DNA of 35,438 nucleotides from Gilvibacter sp. (GTDB taxonomy: Bacteria; Bacteroidota; Bacteroidia; Flavobacteriales; Flavobacteriaceae), in assembly GCF_013214815.1 (NCBI RefSeq), contig NZ_JABSPU010000023.1:1-35438 (forward strand). The letters are read 5' to 3'. The notes under the pieces are model-generated. The model was not told where the DNA came from. It saw nothing but the letters and a program-made list of their open reading frames with translations, and made no database searches. Below, in pieces: positions 7,643-15,019 of this stretch. Positions within the stretch are counted from its first letter, which is position 1. Each line of letters begins with the position of its first letter. The translations under genes were made by a program, and so were the position numbers.

Positions 7643-9292
7643 ATGTACAAAAAAGTACTTCTGTTAGCATTAGCAGTATTATCACCCTTATTTTCTTTTG
7701 CTCAAGACGCTCAAGAAGCTGGTCTAGATGAAAAGATCAACGACGCGGTAATGCCTGCCGCGGTCTGGTGGGAAAACCTAGTTTTGACTACGGTTCCCGT
7801 GGGCGAATTCAACATACCTGTAGTGGTGATTCTATTGGTTCTAGGAGCTACTTTCTTTACTATTTATTTTAAAGTACCGAGCATCAGAAGATTTCCTTTG
7901 GCGATCAATACGGTGCGTGGAAAATATGACGACATTGAAGGCGCAGAAGGCCATGGTGTTGAAAAATCTGACGTAAATATCGTTGATGGCGATTTGCCAG
8001 ATACCATTCGCGACGAGAGCGAGGAAGGGGAAGTATCCCACTTCCAGGCTTTGGCAACTGCAGTTTCTGGAACCGTTGGTTTAGGAAACATTGCCGGGGT
8101 TGCTGTAGCGATCGCTTTGGGTGGACCTGGAGCTACCTTTTGGATGATCATATGTGGTCTTATTGGAATGGCTACGAAGTTTGTCGAATGTACTTTGGGT
8201 GTTAAATACCGTGATGTGGGTCCTGACGGTACCGTATATGGTGGACCGATGTACTACCTGTCTAAAGGATTGAAAGAACGCAATATGGCTGGGCTTGGAA
8301 AAGTGTTGGCTGGAATCTTTGCGATTCTTTGCGTTGGAGCTTCTTTTGGTGGCGGTAATGCCTTCCAATCCAACCAAGCGACTGTGCAATTGCTTTCTTT
8401 AATTCAAATTGAAGGTGGAGCTACCAAAACGATCATTGGTGTTATCCTAGCTGTCTTGGTAGGTATTGTGATCATTGGTGGTATTAAACGTATTGCTAAG
8501 ATTACCGAGAAGATCGTTCCATTTATGGCAGGTATCTATGTATTGGCTGCCTTAGTGATCATCTTCGCTAATTTCTCGTATATCGATGATGCATTCGGAT
8601 TGATCTTTAAAGGAGCTTTTACTCCTATGGCAGGACTTGGAGGTTTCCTTGGAGTACTGATCGTTGGATTCCAGCGTGCGGCTTTCTCTAACGAGGCGGG
8701 TGCAGGTTCAGCAGCTATTGCACACTCCGCAGTAAAAACAAAATATCCAGCCAGTGAAGGTGTTGTTGCCTTGTTGGAGCCGTTTATTGACACTGTAGTG
8801 ATCTGTACTATGACTGCCTTGGTGATCATCTTCTTCAACATTGACGGAACCAATTTGCAAAGCGTGTTTGAATACGGAGCTGTAGAAGGATCCAACGTGA
8901 TCCTCAACGGAACAGGAGAGCAACTCGGTGGAGTAGACTTAACTTCACGTGCTTTTGATTCTGTGATTCCTGGATTCTCATATGTATTGACCATTGCGAT
9001 TGTACTGTTCGCATTCTCAACAATGATCTCTTGGTCTTACTACGGATTACAATCTTGGAAGTATTTGTTCGGTAAAGGAAAAGCTGCCGATCTTACTTAT
9101 AAAATCATGTTCCTATTGTTCGTGATCATTGGAGCCGCTGCTACTTTGGATGCGGTGATCAAATTCTCCGACGCGATGATTCTCGCCTTGGTATTCCCGA
9201 ACATGATTGGACTTTTCTTCTTGTTCCCGAAAGTACGAGACGAAATGAAGAAATACCTGGACGCTATTAAAGGACTAAAGTCTTCCAATTAG
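7643..9292 (+). CDS. Alanine/glycine:cation symporter (AGCS family)
   Basis: 549 residues from ATG 7643; the GTG at 7607 would add 12 residues ahead of a clear signal peptide (MYKKVLLLALAVLSPLFSFAQ), so 7643 is chosen. About 11 membrane helices. Family signature GTVGLGNIAGVAVAIALGGPGATFWM and the later FQRAAFSNEAGAGSA identify the AGCS group, which imports alanine or glycine with Na+ or H+. Unusual for the family are the cleavable-looking signal peptide and an acidic, Asp/Glu-rich insertion of about 30 residues (roughly 98-130) between the first helix and the SHFQAL segment; both are likely lineage features. Ends before a strong terminator. Confidence 0.92.
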   Translation: MYKKVLLLALAVLSPLFSFAQDAQEAGLDEKINDAVMPAAVWWENLVLTTVPVGEFNIPVVVILLVLGATFFTIYFKVPSIRRFPLAINTVRGKYDDIEGAEGHGVEKSDVNIVDGDLPDTIRDESEEGEVSHFQALATAVSGTVGLGNIAGVAVAIALGGPGATFWMIICGLIGMATKFVECTLGVKYRDVGPDGTVYGGPMYYLSKGLKERNMAGLGKVLAGIFAILCVGASFGGGNAFQSNQATVQLLSLIQIEGGATKTIIGVILAVLVGIVIIGGIKRIAKITEKIVPFMAGIYVLAALVIIFANFSYIDDAFGLIFKGAFTPMAGLGGFLGVLIVGFQRAAFSNEAGAGSAAIAHSAVKTKYPASEGVVALLEPFIDTVVICTMTALVIIFFNIDGTNLQSVFEYGAVEGSNVILNGTGEQLGGVDLTSRAFDSVIPGFSYVLTIAIVLFAFSTMISWSYYGLQSWKYLFGKGKAADLTYKIMFLLFVIIGAAATLDAVIKFSDAMILALVFPNMIGLFFLFPKVRDEMKKYLDAIKGLKSSN

Positions 9293-9315
9293 ACGGCCAG
9301 ACTAACTTTTTTATG

Positions 9316-9358
9316 AATACCCCTATGCAAAACTATTTGACATGGGGGTATTTTTTTT
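9316..9358 (+). terminator. Rho-independent terminator after the symporter gene
   Basis: Twelve-base stem AATACCCCTATG (9316-9327) with CATGGGGGTATT (9341-9352), one mismatch, then an eight-T tract through 9358. The ATG at 9342 proposed for the next gene lies inside the right arm. Confidence 0.85.
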
Positions 9359-10196
9359 GGCCAAAAGGCTGCTGCTATTTTACGCGAAGGATCACCTAAG
9401 CGTTTTTCTATTTTTAAGTTCGATTTTGGGCATAATTGCATTGAGTCTCTTGCGGAGTCCAGAGTATAATTCAGCAGCAGAAGTAGTGCTTGAAACGCGT
9501 GCGACAGAATTGGCTCGTATCGATTCCTTGAGCGCTGAGGCGGCAAAACCTAAGCGCTACCGTTTTAATCCTAATTTTTTAAGTTCGTACAATGCATACC
9601 TCTGGGGTTTAAGCGACTCTGCTTTAACTGCCTTGGAAGAGTTTAGAGCAAAGAATCTTTGGTTGCGTTCTGCAGCCGACTTTCAAAGAGTTACTGGGGT
9701 TTCTGATTCTCTTTTAGGGGCAATGGCACCTTACTTTAAGTTTCCTGCTTGGACGCAGCAAGCAAAGAAAGTTTCTAGTTTTAATAAAAATATAATCAAA
9801 AAGGATCTCAATAAGGCCAGTGCGGCAGCGCTCGATTCTGTTTATGGAATTGGCCCGGTCTTAGCTGGGCGAATACTGGGTTTCAAAGAGCGTTATGGAA
9901 ATTTTGGCGATAGCTTGCAGCTGCGATTGATCTACGGCTTAAAACCCAAAACCCGAGCTGAACTTTTAAAGCACTTTTATATTGTTGAAACTGCTGTGGA
10001 GCCACAGTTGTACTTTAATGAGGTTTCCGCTTCTGACTTAGCTACTTTACCAGGGATTAACTTTGAAATGGCAAAAGAGCTGGTGATTTTCAGACGGTTA
10101 CGCGGAAGGGTTTCGGAGCCTACAGAATTGCTTAAGTTGGATGGGGTCACTGCGGATTGGTTAGCGGGAATTGCCGTATATTTGCAATTCGATTAA
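9342..10196 (+). CDS. Membrane-anchored helix-hairpin-helix protein (ComEA-like)
   Basis: Up to 284 residues. Start uncertain: ATG 9342 is inside the upstream terminator stem; TTG 9357 just after it is the other choice. One N-terminal membrane helix (about residues 19-37, FLFLSSILGIIALSLL), then an extra-cytoplasmic part. DLNKASAAALDSVYGIGPVLAGRILGFKERYGNF is a classical ComEA-type helix-hairpin-helix DNA-binding unit; a second, more diverged unit follows (FNEVSASDLATLPGINFEMAKELVIFRR). Such HhH proteins may bind DNA at the envelope, as ComEA does in natural competence, but no competence genes are beside it. DNA binding is inferred from the fold only. Confidence 0.8.
   Translation: MGVFFLAKRLLLFYAKDHLSVFLFLSSILGIIALSLLRSPEYNSAAEVVLETRATELARIDSLSAEAAKPKRYRFNPNFLSSYNAYLWGLSDSALTALEEFRAKNLWLRSAADFQRVTGVSDSLLGAMAPYFKFPAWTQQAKKVSSFNKNIIKKDLNKASAAALDSVYGIGPVLAGRILGFKERYGNFGDSLQLRLIYGLKPKTRAELLKHFYIVETAVEPQLYFNEVSASDLATLPGINFEMAKELVIFRRLRGRVSEPTELLKLDGVTADWLAGIAVYLQFD
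10157..10184 (+). promoter_or_regulatory. Promoter of the acyl-CoA dehydrogenase gene
   Basis: TTG (10157-10159), 17 bp, TATATTTG (10177-10184): a full Bacteroidota -33/-7 pair. It lies in the last codons of the helix-hairpin-helix gene, giving a leader of about 80 bases for the gene at 10272. Confidence 0.55.
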
Positions 10197-10271
10197 GCAC
10201 CCGATTTGGTCTTTTTTTAATAGTGAACTCAAACGTTTGAGTTCTGGAAAAACGAAAGCATAACACAATCC

Positions 10272-11438
10272 ATGAGTACTACTTATTTTACCGAAGAACA
10301 CGATCTTTTTAGAGCCAGTCTCCGCGATTTCTTGCAAAAGGAAGTTGCGCCTCATATTGAAGCCTGGGAGGCCAGTGGAACTATTGACCGATCCATTTGG
10401 GGTAAAATGGGGGAGATGGGCTTTTTTGGGATTGCCTATCCGGAAGCTTATGGAGGCATGGGCTTAGATTTTTTCTACACCGTGATCTTTCTAGAAGAAT
10501 TGCAACGTGTACAGTCCGGAGGTTTTGCTGCCGCCATGTGGGCACATGCCTATTTGGCCATGACGCACCTGAATGCAGAAGGAAACGAAACGCAAAAGCA
10601 ACACTACCTAGCCAAGAGTATTACGGGTGAAATGATAGGTTGTTTATGTGTCACTGAACCTTTTGGAGGATCTGATGTTTCTGGAATGCGTTCTACAGCC
10701 GTAAAGCAAGGTGATCATTACATCTTAAACGGGTCTAAGACCTTTATCACCAATGGTGTCTACAGCGACTATTTGGTTGTTGCGGCCAAGACCGATCCGT
10801 CTTTAGGTAATAAAGGGATCAGCATGTTTATTGTTGATCGTGATTGGGATGGAGTAGCTGCTACTAAGTTAGACAAGCTGGGATGGCGTGCTAGTGATAC
10901 CGGAGAGATCTCCTTTACGGATGTAAAAATTCCTGCTACGCATCTTTTGGCAGAAGAAAACAAAGGTTTTCAATACATCATGCAGCACTTTGCCAGCGAG
11001 CGATTGATCATGGGAATTAATGCCCACGCGCGCTCGGAATGGGCTATTGAATACACCATTCAATACATGAAAGACCGCAAGGCCTTTGGTAAGTCTATCT
11101 CTGAATTTCAAGCCTTGCGCCACAAGATTGCTCAACTGGCCTCTGAGGTAGAAGTGTGCAAAACCTTCAACTACGCCATTGCCAAACGTTTGGGTGATGG
11201 AGAATACGTGGTGAAAGAAGCCAGTATGTCTAAACTGATCTCTACCAAGATCGCTGATGAGGTAGCCTATGACTGTTTACAGATGTTAGGCGGATACGGT
11301 TATATGGAAGAGTATCCAATGGCACGTTTGTTGCGTGACAGCAGACTTGGACCTATTGGAGGCGGTACTTCGGAAATCTTACGTGAAATTATCGCAAAAA
11401 TGGTGATCGACGGCAAAGAGTACAAACCGGCTACATAA
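10272..11438 (+). CDS. Acyl-CoA dehydrogenase
   Basis: 388 residues, full length for the family. FAD-dependent alpha,beta-dehydrogenation of an acyl-CoA. Signatures: CLCVTEPFGGSDVSGMRSTA (flavin loop), DRKAFGKSISEFQALRHKIA and QMLGGYGYMEEYPMARLLRDSR, plus IGGGTSEI at the C-terminus. The position occupied by the catalytic Glu in medium-chain enzymes is Gly here; Glu243 in FASERLIM matches the alternative catalytic Glu of the isovaleryl/long-chain type, so the enzyme should be active. Substrate chain length cannot be read from sequence. In Bacteroidota this type often serves glutaryl-CoA, branched-chain or fatty acid breakdown. Single-gene unit with a promoter inside the upstream gene. Confidence 0.92.
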   Translation: MSTTYFTEEHDLFRASLRDFLQKEVAPHIEAWEASGTIDRSIWGKMGEMGFFGIAYPEAYGGMGLDFFYTVIFLEELQRVQSGGFAAAMWAHAYLAMTHLNAEGNETQKQHYLAKSITGEMIGCLCVTEPFGGSDVSGMRSTAVKQGDHYILNGSKTFITNGVYSDYLVVAAKTDPSLGNKGISMFIVDRDWDGVAATKLDKLGWRASDTGEISFTDVKIPATHLLAEENKGFQYIMQHFASERLIMGINAHARSEWAIEYTIQYMKDRKAFGKSISEFQALRHKIAQLASEVEVCKTFNYAIAKRLGDGEYVVKEASMSKLISTKIADEVAYDCLQMLGGYGYMEEYPMARLLRDSRLGPIGGGTSEILREIIAKMVIDGKEYKPAT

Positions 11439-11452
11439 TTCGCCGATTTATG

Positions 11453-11460
11453 TAACTTTG
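11453..11460 (+). promoter_or_regulatory. Promoter -7 box TAACTTTG before the gene at 11511
   Basis: Exact TAnnTTTG match 50 bp before the ATG at 11511. The short leader contains an inverted repeat, TCTCCA (11473-11478) and TGGAGA (11490-11495). No clear TTG at -33. Confidence 0.5.
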
Positions 11461-11510
11461 AGCTACAATAGGTCTCCATTAAGTTAAATTGGAGATTTAA
11501 ACCTACATGC

Positions 11511-12944
11511 ATGCAGCTCAATCTATTTAAAAAATTACTTTTTGCAGGCGTCTTCTTGGCCTGTGGATTTACTTACGCACAACAAGAGAAAGTACTCAAT
11601 GGAAAGATCGTGGATTTTGCCACTTTCATGCCTATTGAGAGTGCCAGTGTCTATGTTCAGGATTCCTATATCGGGACCGTGAGTAATAGCGATGGAAAAT
11701 TCTCTTTGGTAGTCCCACCTAAGCACGTGAATGATACTTTGGTGATCTCTTCCATCGGGTTCAAGAGTTTTAAAACAGCCATCGCAGATTTTAATCCTGC
11801 AGAAGATATCTTTTTAGAAGAAGACATTGCCTCCTTAGACGAAGTAGTTGTCGTGGCAGACCCAAGACCCACGACGGGAAACGATATTGTGATCCGTGCC
11901 TTGGAGCGTTTACCTCGTAATTTGCCAGACAGCTCATACATCCAAAAAGGATTCTTAAGACATAAAGAACGCAATCAGATCGAATACAAATGGCTTATTG
12001 AAAGTGCCATCAGCCTTTATGATTCCACCTATGTCGCAGGTGGTTCAGAATACCTCAAAGTCAATGTGGATGAAAACCGAAAGAGTTATGACCTAAGAGA
12101 CGTCGACAGTTTGTTTACGTACTACTCCTATCTGCGTGATGAAAAAGGGATGCGCATTAAAGCCGATAACTTAAGACGAGACACCATTAAAACGGCTTCA
12201 TTGGTAGAGGCTATTAAGTGGAACGACAACCGCGTGAACGGTTTGGGCAATCTCTTTAACGGAAAGCTCAATATGGTGCGCAACGCTGGAGACCGTTTTG
12301 CGATCTTGGGTGATAAGATGTTAGAACGCCATCAGTTCACTTTGGATACTGTTTTGGTAGACGATGGGCGAAAGGTTTATAAGATCCGTATAGAGAAAGG
12401 TACAGATTACGTCGGACTCAATACTCCAGGAATCTACAATGAAGGTTTTGAGCCTAAAGGGTGGATTTATATCGACTGGAAAACCTATGCTATTAAGCGC
12501 ATCGAGTACGAACTGATCGCTGCCTCTGATGCACAGCGCAGACGCTCCAAGAGTTTGTTCGGCACAACGCTCAATCACAAACTGGTGATCACCTATAAAG
12601 AGTTTGAGGACAAATGGTATCCCAACTATATTTATTACGAAACACCCAAACTAGTCAATATTGGGAATCGTTCCTCAGATCAACAAGAGAAAACGGCAGA
12701 GCAGATCAAAAAGGAGCGAGAGGAGCAGTTCTATTACACGGTTCAAGAAATTGTCTTTACGGAAATTATACGTGATGACATGGTTATTGAGCAGGCCCTG
12801 AGTGAAGAATGGTCTGATGATATCTTTATCCCTAGGCCGTATAATCAAGCCTTTTGGAAGACCTACAATGTGCTTTTAGAAAGTGAGGAGGAAGAAAAAC
12901 TCATTCGAGATCTCAGTACACGGGCTTCCTTATTCAAGGAATAA
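11511..12944 (+). CDS. Secreted protein with carboxypeptidase-regulatory-like domain
   Basis: 477 residues with a signal peptide (LLFAGVFLACGFTYAQ, cut near residue 24). Residues about 28-110 form a CarboxypepD_reg-like beta-sandwich: LNGKIVDFATFMPIESASVYV...GTVSNSDGKFSLVVP, ending in LDEVVVVAD, the same domain that opens TonB-dependent SusC receptors. No TonB box plug or barrel follows; the remaining 360 residues are a mixed alpha/beta region of the type found in Bacteroidota periplasmic or outer-membrane proteins of unknown function. An acidic, Lys/Glu-rich stretch lies near residues 385-405. No C-terminal type IX sorting domain was seen. Role unknown. Confidence 0.8.
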   Translation: MQLNLFKKLLFAGVFLACGFTYAQQEKVLNGKIVDFATFMPIESASVYVQDSYIGTVSNSDGKFSLVVPPKHVNDTLVISSIGFKSFKTAIADFNPAEDIFLEEDIASLDEVVVVADPRPTTGNDIVIRALERLPRNLPDSSYIQKGFLRHKERNQIEYKWLIESAISLYDSTYVAGGSEYLKVNVDENRKSYDLRDVDSLFTYYSYLRDEKGMRIKADNLRRDTIKTASLVEAIKWNDNRVNGLGNLFNGKLNMVRNAGDRFAILGDKMLERHQFTLDTVLVDDGRKVYKIRIEKGTDYVGLNTPGIYNEGFEPKGWIYIDWKTYAIKRIEYELIAASDAQRRRSKSLFGTTLNHKLVITYKEFEDKWYPNYIYYETPKLVNIGNRSSDQQEKTAEQIKKEREEQFYYTVQEIVFTEIIRDDMVIEQALSEEWSDDIFIPRPYNQAFWKTYNVLLESEEEEKLIRDLSTRASLFKE

Positions 12945-12957
12945 TTTTAGAAAGAAG

Positions 12958-12989
12958 TTGCAGATATAAAAATTAACTTTCTATATTTG
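12958..12989 (+). promoter_or_regulatory. Promoter of rpsU
   Basis: TTG (12958-12960), 21 bp, TATATTTG (12982-12989), an exact -7 box. Transcription should begin near 12996, giving a leader of roughly 25 bases that is almost entirely Shine-Dalgarno sequence. Confidence 0.65.
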
Positions 12990-13003
12990 CATCCGCAAAA
13001 GAG

Positions 13004-13013
13004 AGGAGGTGAT
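13004..13013 (+). promoter_or_regulatory. Strong Shine-Dalgarno sequence of rpsU
   Basis: AGGAGGTGAT, ten bases fully complementary to the known 3' tail of 16S rRNA, placed six bases before the ATG at 13020. No other gene start in this window has such a site; tuf, nusG, rplK, rplA, rplJ, rplL, rpoB and rpoC starts are preceded by A-rich sequence. It overlaps a tiny frame ATGACACTATGTTAA (13012-13026). Confidence 0.9.
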
Positions 13014-13019
13014 GACACT

Positions 13020-13214
13020 ATGTTAATTATACCAGTTAAAGACGGAGAAAATATTGATAGAGCGCTAAAGCGTTTCAAGCGTAAGTTTGACAGAACAGGA
13101 ACTATGCGTGCACTACGTTCACGTCAGCAGTTTACAAAACCTTCTGTAAAGCGCAGAGCGCAAATCCAAAAAGCGCAATACATCCAACATCTTAGAGATC
13201 AGGAAGAGATCTAG
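13020..13214 (+). CDS. rpsU: 30S ribosomal protein bS21
   Basis: 64 residues from ATG 13020; an upstream in-frame start at 12987 is rejected because it falls before the Shine-Dalgarno site and at the promoter. MLIIPVKDGENIDRALKRFKRKF is the conserved bS21 opening and the C-terminus is the usual Arg/Lys-rich helix. bS21 sits at the platform of the 30S subunit near the 3' end of 16S rRNA. In Bacteroidota it helps to occlude the anti-Shine-Dalgarno sequence, and in Flavobacterium johnsoniae ribosomes lacking bS21 preferentially translate rpsU through its Shine-Dalgarno site. The leader seen here fits that feedback loop. Monocistronic with its own terminator. Confidence 0.97.
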   Translation: MLIIPVKDGENIDRALKRFKRKFDRTGTMRALRSRQQFTKPSVKRRAQIQKAQYIQHLRDQEEI

Positions 13215-13237
13215 GTCGTTAGGATCACCACATAAAC

Positions 13238-13282
13238 AATCCGCTGGAAAGTGTACCTTTACATTGTTCAGCGGATTTTTTT
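13238..13282 (+). terminator. Terminator of rpsU, ending at the xerC start codon
   Basis: Stem AATCCGCTG (13238-13246) with CAGCGGATT (13269-13277), followed by T through 13282 (seven T in total from 13276). The next base begins the ATG of the recombinase gene. Confidence 0.8.
13254..13261 (+). promoter_or_regulatory. Possible -7 box TACCTTTA in the loop of the rpsU terminator
   Basis: TACCTTTA is one base from TAnnTTTG and lies in the terminator loop, 22 bp before the recombinase ATG. Without it the recombinase would depend on read-through from rpsU. No -33 element seen. Confidence 0.35.
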
Positions 13283-14176
13283 ATGGCCCTTACCGAATTC
13301 ATCGCCTACCTCAGTCTGGAGAAGAAATACTCCCAGCATACCCTTACCGCTTATACAAGAGATCTAGAAGCCTTTGCGCTTTTTTTAGATGCTGAATATG
13401 GTCAGCAGGATTTTGCAACAGTACATTATCCGCAAATCAGAAGTTGGATCGTTTCATTAGTTGATTCGGGCATATCCAATAGATCCGTAAATCGCAAAGT
13501 CGCATCTTTAAAGGCCTATTATAAATTCCTTTTAAAAACGGGTACTATATCTGTGAGTCCATTGGCACAGCACAAGGCGCTAAAAACTCCTAAGAAATTA
13601 CAGGTGCCTTTTTCTCAAGCAGAGATTGCAGCCACTATTGAAGCGCTAAATAGCCAAGACGGTTTTGAAAGTGTGCGAGACAAGTTGATTGTGAGCCTAT
13701 TTTACGCCACGGGAATGCGTCGCAGTGAGCTCATTAATCTCAAGGTCTCTGATATTGATTTTGGACAAGCAGCGGTCAAAGTATTGGGAAAGCGCAACAA
13801 GGAGCGCATTGTGCCGCTTTTGCCCGGGGTGCTCAATGATCTGAAGTCGTATTTGGATGGAGAGCGCGCTGAGGTTGTAAATCAGCCAGATACACCTTGG
13901 CTGTTTCTTACCGCTAAGGGTGCTAAATTATACGAAACGCTTGTTTACCGAATTATAAATTCGTATTTTAGTATAACGTCCTCCAAGGTAAAGAAAAGCC
14001 CGCATATATTGCGGCATTCCTTTGCAACTCACTTATTGAACGAAGGTGCAGACCTCAATGCTGTTAAAGAACTGCTCGGACATGCCAGTTTGGCTTCCAC
14101 CCAAGTCTACACACACAACAGTGTGGCAGAATTAAAGAAAATCCACAGCAAGGCGCATCCGCGGAATAAATCTTAG
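13283..14176 (+). CDS. xerC: XerC/XerD-type tyrosine recombinase
   Basis: 297 residues, normal length. N-terminal SAM-like DNA-binding domain (1-100) and C-terminal catalytic domain with the full set of residues: Arg146 (TGMRRSEL), Lys170 (LGKRNKER), His241 and Arg244 (HILRHSF), His267 (LLGHASL) and the nucleophile Tyr276 (STQVYTH). It should act with a partner recombinase at the dif site to resolve chromosome dimers. Its place between rpsU and hpf is a conserved flavobacterial arrangement, so I take it as the housekeeping enzyme rather than a mobile-element integrase; XerC versus XerD cannot be settled here. ATG follows the rpsU terminator T tract directly. Confidence 0.88.
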   Translation: MALTEFIAYLSLEKKYSQHTLTAYTRDLEAFALFLDAEYGQQDFATVHYPQIRSWIVSLVDSGISNRSVNRKVASLKAYYKFLLKTGTISVSPLAQHKALKTPKKLQVPFSQAEIAATIEALNSQDGFESVRDKLIVSLFYATGMRRSELINLKVSDIDFGQAAVKVLGKRNKERIVPLLPGVLNDLKSYLDGERAEVVNQPDTPWLFLTAKGAKLYETLVYRIINSYFSITSSKVKKSPHILRHSFATHLLNEGADLNAVKELLGHASLASTQVYTHNSVAELKKIHSKAHPRNKS

Positions 14177-14211
14177 AGGACAAATCTTTGTCTAACTTAA
14201 ATTACCCGTGT

Positions 14212-14514
14212 ATGAAAGTTAATGTGCAAACTCCAAACTTTGACGCAGACATCAAGCTTATTGAATTCATCAAAAAGCGGTTGTCAAAACTCGAAACTTT
14301 TTACGACAAGATCATCTTTGCAGATGTGTTTTTGAAAGTGCAAAACACTAGCCAGAAGGAGAATAAGATCGTTGAGGTCTTGCTGAGTATCCCCGGTGAT
14401 GATGTCATTGTAAAAAAGGAGTGTAGGAAATTTGAAGAAGGTATTGACGAATGTGCAAATTCTTTAGAGCGGCAGCTCAAAAAGCGAAAGCAAAAACAAC
14501 GTGCCCATCTTTAG
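14212..14514 (+). CDS. hpf: Ribosome hibernation promoting factor, short form
   Basis: 100 residues from ATG 14212; a TTG at 14188 would extend it by 8 residues but MKVNVQTPNFDAD is the usual start. The sequence follows the HPF/YfiA (RaiA) fold: beta strand, helix (IKLIEFIKKRLSKLETFYDKI), then LKVQNTSQKENKIVEVLLSIPGDDVIVKKEC, and a basic helix ending in KKRKQKQRAHL. It binds the decoding centre of the 30S subunit in stationary phase and blocks translation. No long C-terminal dimerisation domain, so it is the short type. Located 35 bp after xerC and probably co-transcribed with it. Confidence 0.92.
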   Translation: MKVNVQTPNFDADIKLIEFIKKRLSKLETFYDKIIFADVFLKVQNTSQKENKIVEVLLSIPGDDVIVKKECRKFEEGIDECANSLERQLKKRKQKQRAHL

Positions 14515-14556
14515 GGTAAATTTTCTCAAAAAGTTTTTTTCAAAAGAAAATTATTA

Positions 14557-14564
14557 TACATTTG
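14557..14564 (+). promoter_or_regulatory. Promoter -7 box TACATTTG of the tRNA operon
   Basis: Exact TAnnTTTG match. Upstream, a T-rich run at about 14534-14540 stands where a -33 TTG would be. Transcription would begin near 14571, inside the hairpin that follows, about 47 bp ahead of tRNA-Thr. Confidence 0.55.
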
Positions 14565-14566
14565 CA

Positions 14567-14594
14567 GTCCGTTAGAAATAGCGGACTTTTTTTT
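14567..14594 (+). terminator. Hairpin plus T8 between hpf and the tRNA genes
   Basis: GTCCG (14567-14571) and CGGAC (14582-14586) with eight T (14587-14594). It can end hpf transcripts. Because the tRNA promoter box lies just upstream, transcripts from that promoter would start within or at the stem and so escape it, unless initiation is early enough to fold it. Confidence 0.6.
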
Positions 14595-14617
14595 GATCAA
14601 AAAAGAAGTATAAAAGC

Positions 14618-14691
14618 GCCGATGTAGCTCAGCTGGCTAGAGCAGCTGATTTGTAATCAGCAGGTCGTGGGTTCGAGTCCCTCCATCGGCT
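14618..14691 (+). tRNA. tRNA-Thr (anticodon TGT)
   Basis: Cloverleaf with acceptor GCCGATG/CATCGGC, D-arm AGCTCAGCTGGCTAGAGC, anticodon loop TTTGTAA giving TGT, and T-arm with GGTTCGAGTCC. CCA is not encoded. First of four tRNAs ahead of tuf; matches thrU of E. coli in order and anticodon. Confidence 0.96.
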
Positions 14692-14726
14692 CTTATGTTC
14701 TTTAAAATCGATGTTTTAGAGCTATC

Positions 14727-14809
14727 GGGGAGATACTCAAGCGGCCAACGAGGACAGACTGTAAATCTGTTGGTTTTTACCTTCGCAGGTTCGAATCCTG
14801 CTCTCCCCA
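14727..14809 (+). tRNA. tRNA-Tyr (anticodon GTA)
   Basis: 83-base class II tRNA with acceptor GGGGAGA/TCTCCCC, anticodon loop CTGTAAA giving GTA, long variable arm, T-arm AGGTTCGAATCCT, discriminator A. CCA not encoded. Matches tyrU of the E. coli tufB operon. Confidence 0.96.
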
Positions 14810-14871
14810 CTTTATTTTTTGAAAGTCGGCGTCAAAAGCTCGCTTTTGTAAGCCGACGAAAAAAAATAAAG
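14810..14871. repeat. Long inverted repeat after tRNA-Tyr
   Basis: Imperfect palindrome of 62 bp: CTTTATTTTTT (14810-14820) with AAAAAATAAAG (14861-14871), GTCGGC (14825-14830) with GCCGAC (14852-14857), and CAAAAG (14833-14838) with CTTTTG (14843-14848). On neither strand does the GC stem end directly in a T run, so it is not a standard terminator. Confidence 0.7.
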
Positions 14872-14901
14872 ATGGTTCACCACCGAGGATCAGCGAGCGA
14901 C

Positions 14902-15019
14902 AGCGAGCTAATCCGAATGGTGAAACATGAAAGTGTTTCAGAAGGATAATGCGAGGCGACAGCGAGCTAATCCGAATGGTGAAACATGAAAGTGTTTCAG
15001 AAGGATAATGCGAGGCGAC
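14902..15019. repeat. Two identical 59-bp tandem repeats with internal hairpins
   Basis: Units 14902-14960 and 14961-15019 are identical by eye. Each holds TGAAACA, six bases, TGTTTCA (first unit 14921-14927 and 14934-14940) nested in ATCC/GGAT, followed by a GCGAGGCGAC motif; a partial GCGAGCGAC precedes the first unit at 14893. The block is flanked by ATAAAGAT (14866-14873) and its inverse ATCTTTAT (15029-15036). No coding frame explains it. Together with the palindrome before it, it fills most of the 359 bp between tRNA-Tyr and tRNA-Gly. Confidence 0.85.

Noticed and set aside
13283-14176. Recombinase as a mobile-element integrase
   Set aside because: No attachment repeats or cargo genes; it sits between rpsU and hpf as in the core chromosome.
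14810-14871. Palindrome after tRNA-Tyr as a standard terminator
   Set aside because: The GC stem is followed by A-rich sequence on the plus strand and by no direct T run on the minus strand.
14695-14949. 84-codon frame running through tRNA-Tyr and the repeat block
   Set aside because: Covers an RNA gene and hairpins; no homology visible.
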